From assembly GCA_050945515.1 (NCBI GenBank), contig JBMNTB010000001.1:62001-126000 (forward strand): a DNA stretch of 64,000 nucleotides, read 5' to 3'. Source of the stretch: UBA1046 sp050945515. GTDB taxonomy: Bacteria; Bacillota; Clostridia; Saccharofermentanales; DTU023. Positions 1 to 8,427 of the stretch are shown in pieces. The number at the start of each line of letters is the position of its first letter. The first letter of the stretch is position 1. The translations under genes were made by a program, and so were the position numbers. The notes beneath the pieces were generated by a model. It saw only the letters and a list, made by a program, of their open reading frames with translations. It did no database searches and was not told the DNA's origin.

Positions 1-725
1 TCTTTCCTCATATTCTTGGCACTGACAGTTTGGGGCGTGATTATCTTGTCCGTACCCTGTATGGTACCCGCATCTCTCTCTTTATCGGCTTTTTTGCCAG
101 TATTATTGTCCTGATCATTGGTCTCTTGTATGGGTCGATCTCGGGCTTTGCGGGAGGCAAAATAGATCTATTGATGATGCGTATTGTAGATATTATCTAT
201 TCGCTGCCGGACATGCTTTTGATTATCCTGTTGTCTGTGGTGTTGCGCGAAGCAATCGGCGATAAGATTCAAGGGACTTTTCTGTCTAAACTAGGTACCG
301 GTATGCTAAGCATGTTTATTGTCTTCGGTCTCCTCTATTGGGTAGGTATGGCCAGGCTGGTCCGCGGGCAGATCCTGGCAATCAAAGAAAATGACTATGT
401 TCTGGCAGCGAGATCGGTAGGTGCCAGCAATGCTCGTATCATCCGCAAGCACATTTTGCCCAACTGTATCAGCGTAATTATTATATCTACGGCTTTACAA
501 ATTCCCTCCGCAATTTTTACAGAGAGTTTCCTCAGTTTTCTAGGCCTGGGCGTGGCAATGCCGATGCCAAGCTTAGGCTCACTGGCGAGTGATGCCAGAG
601 GTGCGATTCAGAGTTATCCGCATAAGCTGCTTTACCCGGCTCTGATGATCTGCCTGCTGGTTTTAACCCTGAATATTATCGGAGATGGATTGCGTGATGC
701 TTTCGACCCGAAGTTGAGGAAATAG
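1..725 (+). CDS. oppC: Oligopeptide ABC transporter permease OppC/DppC (5' partial)
   Basis: Inner-membrane permease of a peptide ABC importer. The reading frame is open from base 3 and the first visible residues include LGTDSLGRDYL, the conserved segment that precedes the transmembrane core of OppC/DppC proteins, so the start lies upstream of the window; the TTG at 30 is internal. Several hydrophobic segments follow, and the cytoplasmic coupling loop that contacts the ATPases is seen around ENDYVLAARSVGAS and the following ILPN. The end (GDGLRDAFDPKLRK) matches a normal family C-terminus. oppD starts 2 bases after the stop, so the genes are co-transcribed. oppB is presumably just upstream. 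Dipeptide versus oligopeptide preference cannot be told from the permease. Confidence 0.93.
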   Translation, partial: FPHILGTDSLGRDYLVRTLYGTRISLFIGFFASIIVLIIGLLYGSISGFAGGKIDLLMMRIVDIIYSLPDMLLIILLSVVLREAIGDKIQGTFLSKLGTGMLSMFIVFGLLYWVGMARLVRGQILAIKENDYVLAARSVGASNARIIRKHILPNCISVIIISTALQIPSAIFTESFLSFLGLGVAMPMPSLGSLASDARGAIQSYPHKLLYPALMICLLVLTLNIIGDGLRDAFDPKLRK

Positions 726-727
726 AG

Positions 728-1735
728 ATGGCAGAAAAAATTCTTCAAGTTAAGGATCTACAGACATCATTTTTTACTGATGCGGGAGAAGTCCGCGCAG
801 TTAATTCCATCTCTTTTGATTTGGAAGCAGGCAAGGTATTGGGTATTGTCGGTGAATCGGGCAGTGGCAAGAGTGTGACTGCTTATTCGATTATGCAGAT
901 TTTGTCTTTCCCCGGCAAAGTCACTGGCGGTCAGATTCTTTTCCACGGCAAGGATCTATTGACTTGTTCGGAACGGGAGATGCAAGAAATCCGAGGCGAT
1001 AAAATCAGCATTATCTTTCAGGACCCGATGACTTCGCTTAATCCGGTGTATTCGGTCGGCAATCAAATCGTTGAAGCAATCAGACTACATACCGACAGAC
1101 GGGGAAAAGAAGCAAAAGACCGCGCCATAGAATTGCTGGATCTGGTCGGGATCAATGATCCGGAGCGCCGGATCAGACAGTATCCGCACGAACTGTCCGG
1201 CGGCATGCGCCAGCGTGTTATGATAGCCATGGCTCTGGCCTGTGAGCCGGATATCCTGATCGCGGATGAACCCACCACGGCTCTGGATGTCACAATCCAG
1301 GCGCAGATTTTGGAACTGATCAATGAACTGCAGCGCAAGTTGAATATGGCGGTAATTATGATTACCCACGATCTAGGGATCATCGCCGATATTTGTGACG
1401 ATATTATTGTCATGTATGCAGGTTCTGTTTGTGAACGCGGCTCAACCGACGATATTTTCTATGATTCCAAACACGAATATACCAAGGGTTTATTGGCATC
1501 TATCCCTAAAAGGGAAAAGTCAGATGAATTGCTGACACCTATTGCAGGCACTCCGCTTGATCTGCTGAATATGCCCGCAGGTTGTGCCTTTGCTCCTCGC
1601 TGTGACTCCTGTATGAAAATCTGTCTTAGCGAACGGCCGCCGGAACGTCTGATTGGCGGCCAGCATTATGCATCATGCTGGATTAATGATCTCCATGAAC
1701 TGCAGAAACAGCAGCAAGAATTGGAGGCAGAATAA
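728..1735 (+). CDS. oppD: Oligopeptide ABC transporter ATP-binding protein OppD
   Basis: ATPase subunit that powers peptide import together with OppF. Walker A GESGSGKS lies near residues 42-49, the ABC signature LSGGMRQR near 160, and Walker B LIADEPTTALD shortly after, followed by the switch histidine in MITHDLG. The C-terminal extension carries the oligopeptide-family cysteine cluster CAFAPRCDSCMKIC; equivalent cysteines bind an iron-sulfur cluster in a mycobacterial OppD, but whether they do so here is inference. Length 335 aa is normal. It sits between oppC (2-base gap) and oppF (adjacent), consistent with one transcript. Confidence 0.95.
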   Translation: MAEKILQVKDLQTSFFTDAGEVRAVNSISFDLEAGKVLGIVGESGSGKSVTAYSIMQILSFPGKVTGGQILFHGKDLLTCSEREMQEIRGDKISIIFQDPMTSLNPVYSVGNQIVEAIRLHTDRRGKEAKDRAIELLDLVGINDPERRIRQYPHELSGGMRQRVMIAMALACEPDILIADEPTTALDVTIQAQILELINELQRKLNMAVIMITHDLGIIADICDDIIVMYAGSVCERGSTDDIFYDSKHEYTKGLLASIPKREKSDELLTPIAGTPLDLLNMPAGCAFAPRCDSCMKICLSERPPERLIGGQHYASCWINDLHELQKQQQELEAE

Positions 1736-2746
1736 ATGAATGAGATGAATAATATGACAACTGCTACTGCAGCAACGGATCAGACCAAGGCAGATAATAT
1801 TTTAGAAGTCAAAGGTTTAAAACAGTATTTCAAGGTCAAAACCGGCTTCTTCTCATCCTTGCCCCTGAAAGCGGTTGATGATGTCAGCTTTGAAATCAAG
1901 CGCGGCGAAACACTTGGCCTGGTGGGGGAATCCGGCTGTGGCAAGACTACGGTCGGCCGATCCTTGATGCACCTATATAAACCGACCGCCGGTGTAGTTT
2001 ATTTTGACGGACATAAGATAGACAAGAGCAATATCACAGAGCTGCGCCGCAATATGCAAATGGTCTTTCAAGATCCCTATTCTTCTCTGAATCCGCGGAT
2101 GACGGTGGAAGATATAGTACGCGAGCCCCTTGATGTGCACAAACTTTATAGTTCCAAAAAAGAACGCAGTGAGCGGGTGGCTGAGATGCTTTCCTTGGTA
2201 GGAATCAGTAGCGAACAGGCCAGCCGATATGCTCACGAATTCTCCGGCGGTCAAAGACAGAGAATTGGCATTGCCCGGGCGCTGGCGATTGATCCTCGTT
2301 TCATTGTCTGCGACGAATCGGTCTCCGCTCTTGACGTTTCAATTCAGGCGCAAATCCTGAATATGTTTAAGGAATTGCAAGCCAAGTTTCATTTGTCCTA
2401 TCTGTTTATTGCCCATGATATTCTGGTTGTAACCTATATGAGCGATCGGATCGCTGTAATGTATCTGGGGAAATTGATTGAAATGGCGGATACAATTGAG
2501 ATTAACAATAATCCTGTTCATCCTTATACTCAGGCATTGTTTTCTGCTGTCCCCATTCCGGATCCACGTACCGCACGGGCCAGCAAGCGCATAATGCTGG
2601 AGGGTGATGTGCCGAGTCCGTTGCGGGTTCCCAGCGGCTGTGCTTTCCGCACTCGCTGTCCGTATGTGACGGCTCAGTGTTCTGAGGCTACTCCGCCCTT
2701 AACTGATCGGGGAAACGGGCATCTGGTTGCCTGTTGGAATAAATAG
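1736..2746 (+). CDS. oppF: Oligopeptide ABC transporter ATP-binding protein OppF
   Basis: Second ATPase of the peptide importer. After a 20-residue Thr/Ala-rich N-terminal extension the ABC domain starts at ILEVKGLKQYF, with Walker A GESGCGKTT near residue 66, signature FSGGQRQR and Walker B FIVCDESVSALD. Walker B has Glu-Ser where OppD has Glu-Pro, a normal variation for OppF. The C-terminal cysteine motif (CAFRTRCPY, then two further Cys) is present. The ATG directly follows the oppD stop and uses a GGAGG about 8 bases upstream, so translation is probably coupled. A perfect hairpin at 2755-2777 separates it from oppA. Confidence 0.95.
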   Translation: MNEMNNMTTATAATDQTKADNILEVKGLKQYFKVKTGFFSSLPLKAVDDVSFEIKRGETLGLVGESGCGKTTVGRSLMHLYKPTAGVVYFDGHKIDKSNITELRRNMQMVFQDPYSSLNPRMTVEDIVREPLDVHKLYSSKKERSERVAEMLSLVGISSEQASRYAHEFSGGQRQRIGIARALAIDPRFIVCDESVSALDVSIQAQILNMFKELQAKFHLSYLFIAHDILVVTYMSDRIAVMYLGKLIEMADTIEINNNPVHPYTQALFSAVPIPDPRTARASKRIMLEGDVPSPLRVPSGCAFRTRCPYVTAQCSEATPPLTDRGNGHLVACWNK

Positions 2747-2754
2747 TGTTAATT

Positions 2755-2777
2755 GTCTTTGCTGCCCGAGCAAAGAC
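2755..2777 (+). other. Perfect 9-bp hairpin between oppF and oppA
   Basis: GTCTTTGCT and AGCAAAGAC form a perfect 9-bp stem around a 5-base loop, 8 bases after the oppF stop. No U-run follows, so it does not look like an intrinsic terminator. A weaker stem GAGTC/GACTC lies at about 2794-2809 and is followed by an A/T-rich stretch. Such hairpins ahead of a binding-protein gene often stabilise its mRNA against processing; that role is inference. Confidence 0.5.
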
Positions 2778-2863
2778 CGGAACAATGGCCCTTTGAGTCG
2801 AAAAGACTCTATTATTTATTTCTCATAATCAAGTGAGAAAACAAAATTGGAGGATGTAATTTT

Positions 2864-4696
2864 ATGAAAAAAATCATTGCATTGTTGCTGGCAGTCATAC
2901 TGGTGTTTTCACTGGCTGCCTGTAGCAAAAAAGATCCTGCCCCGACCAAAGGAGATGATGCTGAAGTAGCAACCAAGGATGGGGAAGAACCTGGTGAAAC
3001 CGAAGAACAAGGTGAGCCGGCTGACACAGAGGATGCTGAACCGGATCAGGAAGAACCTGCGGCTGAGGGTGTAGTAGCATCTTTTGACTGGACTGAATTT
3101 GACACGCTGGTCAACAATATCCGCACCAATGTAGATCTGAAAGAACGTGAAGCTCAGATGCACCAGGCTGAGGATATGCTGATGGAGACCGGAGCAATTT
3201 GCCCACTCTATTACTATAACGATGTTTACATGGTAAAAGAAGGTGTTAAAGGCTTCTACAGTAATCTGTCCGGTTTCAAGTACTTCCAGTTTGCAGAACT
3301 CGGCGATAATTCAGTCATGCGTCTGAATCTGGCCAGCGAACCTGACAAGCTGGATCCTGCCCTCAACACTTCCATGGACGGCGCAGTTCTTTGTATCAAC
3401 TCTTTTTCCGGTCTGATGATCCATAATCCCGACGGGAGTATGTCTCCCGACCTGGCCGAGAAAGTTGAAATGTCGGAAGACGGACTGACCTATACCTTCA
3501 CCATGAGAGATAATCTCAAGTGGTCAGACGGTAAGCCCCTGAATGCCAAAGATGTTGAATATTCCTGGAAACGTGCAGCCAGCACCGAAACTGCGGCTGA
3601 CTATAGCTATATGTTCAGTGTTATCAAGGGTTATCCTGATGATCTGGCTGTTGCCGCTTCTGAGGACGGCAAGACCTTTACGGTTGAATTGGAGGCACCC
3701 TGCCCCTATTTCTTTGACCTGTGTGCTTTCCCGACTTTCTATCCCGTACCCAAGGAAGAGGTCGAGAGTGCCGAAGGCTATATGAAAGACGGTAAACTGG
3801 TTAACCCCGGAGCCTGGGCCAATGAGGCAGGCTTTACCAGTAACGGAGCATACAAGCTGGTTGAGTGGAAGCATAAGGAAAGCATGGTTTATGAGAAGAA
3901 TCCTAACTATCATCGCGCTGATGAGGTTAAGATCCAGCGTCTGGAATTCATGCTCTCCGATGATGAGGCAGTAATCTACAATGCTTATCGTGACGGTAGC
4001 CTGGACTTTATCGATAGCGTACCGACCGATGAAGTCAAGAACCTGCTGGATAGCAAAGACCCCGAATTCCACATCGTGGATCAGCTGGGTACCTATTTTG
4101 TGATCTTCAATGTCAAATCCAACATGTTTGCCGGTAAAACAGTTGAGCAGGCAAGAGATATGCGTCATGCTCTGAGCTATATGATTGACCGCGAGTACAT
4201 CGTAGACACCGTAGCACAGACAGGCCAGAAGATTGCCACCAGCTTTATCCCGGCGGGAATGTTTGACGGAAGAGGAAACGAGCCCTTCAAACAAAGTGAT
4301 GATGACTTCCAGTATCCTTTCCCGGAGATTGCAGGTTACTACCCCGAAGAGCCTGATCTGGAAAAGGCGAAAGAACTGCTCATTCAAGCCGGATTTGAAT
4401 TCGACGGTGACAAACTGTCAGCCAATACTCCACTGCATATCAAGTACCTTACCAATAAGAGTGACGCGCATGCTGCAATCGCCGAGTGCATACAGAGTGA
4501 CTTTGCTCAATTTGGCATTACGATGGAAATTTCCCTGCAAGACTGGGATACTACTCTGGCAGAGCGCAAGGCCGGCAATTATGACGTAGCACGTCACGGC
4601 TGGATTGCTGACTTTAACGATCCCATCAATATGCTGGAAATGTGGATGACGGATAGCGGTAACAATGATGCTCAGTTCGGCAGATTCGATGATTAA
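2864..4696 (+). CDS. oppA: Oligopeptide-binding lipoprotein OppA, apparently circularly permuted
   Basis: Extracellular solute-binding protein (family 5) that would feed peptides to OppBCDF. A lipoprotein signal ends at lipobox SLAAC (Cys20), followed by an acidic linker to about residue 70. Residues 76-144 (WTEFDTLVNN, AEDMLMETGAICPLYYYND, GVKGFYSNLSGFKYFQFA) match what is normally the C-terminal segment of OppA proteins. The usual N-terminal segment (LNLASEPDKLDPALNTSMDG) begins only at about 152, and the protein stops after GWIADFNDPINM and SGNNDAQFGRFDD, exactly where the relocated segment would normally follow. The sum of the parts is a complete OppA in permuted order. A GGAGG lies 9-10 bases before the ATG. 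It is the last gene of the opp operon. Family is certain; permutation is inferred from motif order. Confidence 0.88.
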   Translation: MKKIIALLLAVILVFSLAACSKKDPAPTKGDDAEVATKDGEEPGETEEQGEPADTEDAEPDQEEPAAEGVVASFDWTEFDTLVNNIRTNVDLKEREAQMHQAEDMLMETGAICPLYYYNDVYMVKEGVKGFYSNLSGFKYFQFAELGDNSVMRLNLASEPDKLDPALNTSMDGAVLCINSFSGLMIHNPDGSMSPDLAEKVEMSEDGLTYTFTMRDNLKWSDGKPLNAKDVEYSWKRAASTETAADYSYMFSVIKGYPDDLAVAASEDGKTFTVELEAPCPYFFDLCAFPTFYPVPKEEVESAEGYMKDGKLVNPGAWANEAGFTSNGAYKLVEWKHKESMVYEKNPNYHRADEVKIQRLEFMLSDDEAVIYNAYRDGSLDFIDSVPTDEVKNLLDSKDPEFHIVDQLGTYFVIFNVKSNMFAGKTVEQARDMRHALSYMIDREYIVDTVAQTGQKIATSFIPAGMFDGRGNEPFKQSDDDFQYPFPEIAGYYPEEPDLEKAKELLIQAGFEFDGDKLSANTPLHIKYLTNKSDAHAAIAECIQSDFAQFGITMEISLQDWDTTLAERKAGNYDVARHGWIADFNDPINMLEMWMTDSGNNDAQFGRFDD

Positions 4697-4843
4697 TCTG
4701 CTTGGGATTTGAGACTGAAGCTTTAATGAGTTAATGTGAACGGGGCCGGTTATCTGATTGCAGTGACCGGTCCCGCTTTACAATCAAGACAGATTCAGTT
4801 AGTATTAGTCGATTCTGAATTTGCTAGAGAAGTAGGGATAGTC

Positions 4844-6145
4844 GTGAGTTCATATCTGCTCGAGGGCGGTCAGCGTCTGCAGGGTGAAATTAGAATAAGT
4901 GGTTCCAAAAATGCCGCACTGCCGGTGCTGGCGGCTACTGCTTTACTGGAAGGCAGCTACCGGATTGAAAATGTACCGCTGATTGATGATATTCGCACTT
5001 TGCTGGATATCCTCAGATCACTGGGAGCGAAAGTTGAGTTCCTGCCGGAAGGTACCGTTCTGATCGATAGTTCCACCATCAATAATTGCACCGCAATTTC
5101 CGAACAGGTTGGTAAGCTGCGCGGCTCTTACTATCTGTTGGGCGCCTTACTGGGGCGCTTTGGCGAAGTTCAGCTGCGACTGCCCGGTGGCTGCAATTTC
5201 GGCAGCAGACCGATCGATCTGCATTTGAAAGGCTTGCGGCAATTAGGTGCGGAGATCGTCGAGGAAGAGTGCATTGTTTCCTGTCGCTGCAACAGGCTTA
5301 CAGGCGGCAATATTTTTCTTGACATTGTCAGTGTCGGAGCCACAGTCAATATGATGCTGGCTGCCACCAGGGCTAAAGGCACGACCACAATTTACAATGC
5401 TGCCAGAGAACCGCATATTGTAGATCTGGCGAATTTCCTTAATGCGATGGGGGCCAGCATTCAGGGCGCCGGCACCGATGTTATCCGTATCCGGGGCAGG
5501 GCTGTCCTTAGGCCGGCCGGAAGTTATGCTATTATTCCGGATCAGATTGAAGCCGGAACTTATCTGGCGATGGCTGCCCTGACCGCAGGAGATATCACTT
5601 TACGGAATGTGATTCCCAGTCATCTCGATGCCCTGATTGCCAAACTGAGAGAGATGGGCGTCAGTTTTGAAATAGGTGAAGAGGAAGTCAGAGCTCTGAG
5701 AGCTCCGGACACTATTCTGACAGCGACCAATTTCGTGACAGCTCCCTATCCGGGCTTTCCGACTGATTTGCAGCCGCAGATGACAGTTCTCTTGACTCAA
5801 GCTGCGGGAATAGGCAAGGTGACGGAGAATGTCTGGAATAATCGTTTCCAATATATACCCGACCTCAAACAGTTGGGCGCCAGAATTGTCGCTCAGGGCA
5901 GATCGGCTTTTGTTACCGGTCCGGTCCAATTAACCGGTTCCGGAGTTGCAGCGCATGACCTGAGGGCAGGTGCCTCTATGGTTATGGCGGGGCTTGTCTC
6001 GAGCGGTACCACGGAGATTTCCCATATTGAATTAATCGAGCGCGGTTATGAGAATTTTGTTGCAAAAATGTTGCAGCTAGGCGCTACAATCATCAGACGT
6101 GAAGAACCGCTAACAGATGTGACAGAAATCGATTTTGTTAGCTAG
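4844..6145 (+). CDS. murA: UDP-N-acetylglucosamine 1-carboxyvinyltransferase MurA
   Basis: Catalyses the first committed step of peptidoglycan precursor synthesis, transfer of enolpyruvate from PEP to UDP-GlcNAc, in the cytoplasm. The substrate-binding Lys-Asn is in SGSKNAALPV, the reactive cysteine in LPGGCNFGSRPIDLH, the catalytic Asp in GFPTDLQPQ, and the late Arg in DLRAGASMVMAGL. Cys at the PEP site predicts fosfomycin sensitivity at this target. I chose the GTG at 4844 because the family normally begins just before the segment LLEGGQRLQGEIRI; an in-frame GTG at 4736 would add 36 unrelated residues. The gene lies 150 bases after oppA and ends in a good terminator. Many Bacillota have two MurA paralogues; which one this is cannot be told. 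Confidence 0.94.
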   Translation: MSSYLLEGGQRLQGEIRISGSKNAALPVLAATALLEGSYRIENVPLIDDIRTLLDILRSLGAKVEFLPEGTVLIDSSTINNCTAISEQVGKLRGSYYLLGALLGRFGEVQLRLPGGCNFGSRPIDLHLKGLRQLGAEIVEEECIVSCRCNRLTGGNIFLDIVSVGATVNMMLAATRAKGTTTIYNAAREPHIVDLANFLNAMGASIQGAGTDVIRIRGRAVLRPAGSYAIIPDQIEAGTYLAMAALTAGDITLRNVIPSHLDALIAKLREMGVSFEIGEEEVRALRAPDTILTATNFVTAPYPGFPTDLQPQMTVLLTQAAGIGKVTENVWNNRFQYIPDLKQLGARIVAQGRSAFVTGPVQLTGSGVAAHDLRAGASMVMAGLVSSGTTEISHIELIERGYENFVAKMLQLGATIIRREEPLTDVTEIDFVS

Positions 6146-6199
6146 AACCCAATCGTAAAATCATAAGTTGCTAACTGAATTATTGATATATGTCGGAGC

Positions 6200-6225
6200 A
6201 AGCCAGTGCAAACCGGCTTCTTTTT
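6200..6225 (+). terminator. Intrinsic terminator after murA
   Basis: AAGCCAGT and ACCGGCTT pair over 8 positions with one A-C mismatch around a GCAA tetraloop. After one C the stem is followed by five T. It lies 55 bases after the murA stop and separates murA from glmU. Confidence 0.7.
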
Positions 6226-6270
6226 ATGTCTTTGTTTCAGGGATAGTATGATAATAGTGAAACAAACACT

Positions 6271-6301
6271 GTGAAATCTGCCTGTCCCGGCATGATATAA
6301 T
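6271..6301 (+). promoter_or_regulatory. Candidate sigma-A promoter for glmU-pth-mfd
   Basis: A perfect -10 TATAAT at 6296-6301 is preceded by TGA, giving the extended -10 form. The -35 region is weak (TGAAAT at 6272-6277, 18-base spacing). The start of glmU is about 128 bases downstream, leaving a leader of roughly 120 bases in which I recognise no riboswitch; the leader contains a CCTCG/CGAGG stem at 6366-6389. Confidence 0.5.
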
Positions 6302-6428
6302 AAAGTAGTATATGAGCGGTCACAAGCCGCAAAGGATAGACCAAGTACATGCACCATAGTTTTAACCTCGGGTCAGACTCGGCGCGAGGCTAATTGTATG
6401 TCTTATTTGAAGGAATAAAGGAGCAGAC

Positions 6429-7796
6429 ATGGAACAATGCGCTATCGTTTTAGCAGCTTGGGAAGATAATCAGATGTGTTCGGCGGAGGCCAAAGTACTG
6501 CTGGAGGTTGCCGGTAAACCGATTGTAACCTGGGTTAAGAAGGCTTTGGATCAAGCCGGCATAATCGACCAGATGTATATAGTCGGTCATCGTCAGGAAA
6601 AAGTCAGAGCAGAGCTGGGTGAAACAGTGGCTTTTGCCTTACAGGAAGTGCCGCTTGGCACCGGCCATGCAGTCAATCAAGCGGAATTGTTCCTTTATGA
6701 GAGAACAGGGGCTACTATAGTTATGGCCGGTGACACTCCCTTGATTCGACCGGAAACCATTACCCGTCTGTTGGAGAGCTTTAGCACCGGAAATTGGGGT
6801 GCGCTGGTAATGACGGCAGAAGTTGAAAATCCCATCGGTTATGGGCGCATTCTGAGAGATAAAACCGGACGACTAATCGCCATTGTCGAAGAGGATGAAG
6901 CTGATGCTAAAACTCGTGCCATCACCGAAGTCAACGGTGGTATTTATTGCTTTGACACAGAACTGCTTAATCAGACAATTGTGCAGATTGAAGAGCATGC
7001 GGCGGGGCGCATTCCGCTAACTGATGTAATCGAAATCATGTCACAGATGGGTGTTGCTGTCGGCACACTGGAGATTGATCCGCAGGAGTTCTTCAAAGTC
7101 AATAATCGCCAAGACCTGGCTTTGGCTTCCCAGATACTTAACCGCAGAATCCTTGACCGTATCATGGCTAGTGGTGTTTCAATCCTGGATCCAGATACCA
7201 CCTGGATAGACGATGATGTTACGATCGGCAGGGATACGGTTATTTTGCCGGGCACAACGATTCGGAATAGCTGCGTGATCGGTCAGCGCTGTCAGATCGG
7301 CCCTGCCTCAACACTGGACTTTACTTTTGTTGGCGATGATTCGACAGTTAGCCGGACTGAATCCAGTCAAGCTTCCATTGACAAGAATTGTCAGATCGGT
7401 CCCTGGGTTCGGCTGCAGCAAGGAGTGGAGATCGGAGAAAACGGTGTAATCGGCAGCTTCGTTGAAATTACTGATTCGCGATTGGGTACTAACTGCCAGG
7501 TTCATTCACAGGTCGTCATCAATCAGGCTACCCTCGGTAAAGGTGTGACCGTAGATAGTCAAGTTTCCCTGGTCAATGCCAGCGGCCGGGATCGAAAACA
7601 GGAAGAGATCTTCGTCGGCAATCACAGTTTTATCGGCAGTCAGAGCTGTCTGATGGCGCCGGTGCGTCTGGACAAAAACAGTTATGTGGCGGCCGGAACT
7701 ACTGTCACCAGAAATGTGCCCCGCAATGCATTGGCCATAGGCCGCACAGAACTGCAAATTAAGGAGAACTGGGCACTACACAGAAGTGATTTATGA
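6429..7796 (+). CDS. glmU: GlmU-type bifunctional N-acetylglucosamine-1-phosphate uridyltransferase / glucosamine-1-phosphate acetyltransferase, active sites degenerate
   Basis: Length (455 aa), N-terminal nucleotidyltransferase fold and C-terminal left-handed beta-helix hexapeptide repeats all fit GlmU, which makes UDP-GlcNAc for peptidoglycan. Position upstream of pth and mfd is the normal Bacillota context. PLGTGHAVNQA, GDTPLI, GYGRI, VNGGIYCFD and VNNRQDL are recognisable. However, the nucleotide-binding signature that is normally LAAGxGTRM reads LAAWEDNQM, so the glycines and the catalytic Arg are gone. In the acetyltransferase half the region around the catalytic His keeps His (QVHSQVVIN) but lacks the Tyr three residues later, the Lys of the VEMK segment (here VEITDSRLG) and the NYDG motif (here VNASGR). 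A good AAGGAG precedes the ATG. It may be a divergent or non-catalytic GlmU. Confidence 0.8.
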   Translation: MEQCAIVLAAWEDNQMCSAEAKVLLEVAGKPIVTWVKKALDQAGIIDQMYIVGHRQEKVRAELGETVAFALQEVPLGTGHAVNQAELFLYERTGATIVMAGDTPLIRPETITRLLESFSTGNWGALVMTAEVENPIGYGRILRDKTGRLIAIVEEDEADAKTRAITEVNGGIYCFDTELLNQTIVQIEEHAAGRIPLTDVIEIMSQMGVAVGTLEIDPQEFFKVNNRQDLALASQILNRRILDRIMASGVSILDPDTTWIDDDVTIGRDTVILPGTTIRNSCVIGQRCQIGPASTLDFTFVGDDSTVSRTESSQASIDKNCQIGPWVRLQQGVEIGENGVIGSFVEITDSRLGTNCQVHSQVVINQATLGKGVTVDSQVSLVNASGRDRKQEEIFVGNHSFIGSQSCLMAPVRLDKNSYVAAGTTVTRNVPRNALAIGRTELQIKENWALHRSDL

Positions 7797-8401
7797 CTTG
7801 GTGGCAGCAGATAAAAGATAAAGTACGAACAACCGGTTCGGCTGAACGCTGGCTAATCGTAGGCCTGGGCAATCCCGGCGCCAAGTACGAAAAGAGCTGG
7901 CATAATCTGGGCTATATGGCTTTGGATCGTTTTGCCGCGAGTGCCGGTATCAAGCTGGGGCGCCTTCGTTTTCAGGGTGTAACCGGCGAAGGTGAAGTCA
8001 AGGGGAATAAGGTTATTCTGCTCAAACCGCTGACCTATATGAATCTCAGCGGACATAGTGTTGCCGCAGCCGGCAAATTTTACCGGATACCGCCGGAGAA
8101 GATAGTTGTTCTAGTCGATGATATTGATCTCCATGTAGGGGTAATCAGGCTCAGGGCTCAGGGCAGTGCCGGTACGCATAAAGGGCTTAAATCGATCATA
8201 GCTCAACTGGGCAGCTCTGATTTCAACCGGATACGGATCGGTATGGGACCCAGGCCGGCCGGTGATTTGGCGGACATTGTGCTCTCCGATATACCGAGTC
8301 AAAACAGGAAAGCTGTAGATGCTTCTCTCCAGGATGCAGTTTCCGCCTTGGAATTGCTGTTAAGCTCAGGTATTGAAGCGGCACAAAGTGTCTACAATTA
8401 G
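7793..8401 (+). CDS. pth: Peptidyl-tRNA hydrolase
   Basis: Releases tRNA from peptidyl-tRNAs that drop off the ribosome. The family core starts at LIVGLGNPGAKYEKSWHNLGY, holding the first substrate-binding Asn and the catalytic His; KPLTYMNLSG and DDIDL carry the second Asn and the Asp. The third conserved Asn, normally in a GHNG or THNG motif, is Lys here (GSAGTHKGLKSI). An N-terminal extension of about 20 residues precedes the core. The ATG overlaps the glmU stop by 4 bases, implying translational coupling. Length 202 aa is normal. Confidence 0.94.
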   Translation: MTWWQQIKDKVRTTGSAERWLIVGLGNPGAKYEKSWHNLGYMALDRFAASAGIKLGRLRFQGVTGEGEVKGNKVILLKPLTYMNLSGHSVAAAGKFYRIPPEKIVVLVDDIDLHVGVIRLRAQGSAGTHKGLKSIIAQLGSSDFNRIRIGMGPRPAGDLADIVLSDIPSQNRKAVDASLQDAVSALELLLSSGIEAAQSVYN

Positions 8402-8427
8402 GAATCGGAAAGATAATATAGCGTTAA

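Noticed and set aside
3524..4387. 287-codon open frame on the minus strand inside oppA
   Set aside because: It is antisense to clear OppA sequence, has no family resemblance and no ribosome binding site; it reflects codon bias of the real gene.
4736..4843. 36-residue N-terminal extension of MurA
   Set aside because: Does not match the family start, which fits GTG 4844.
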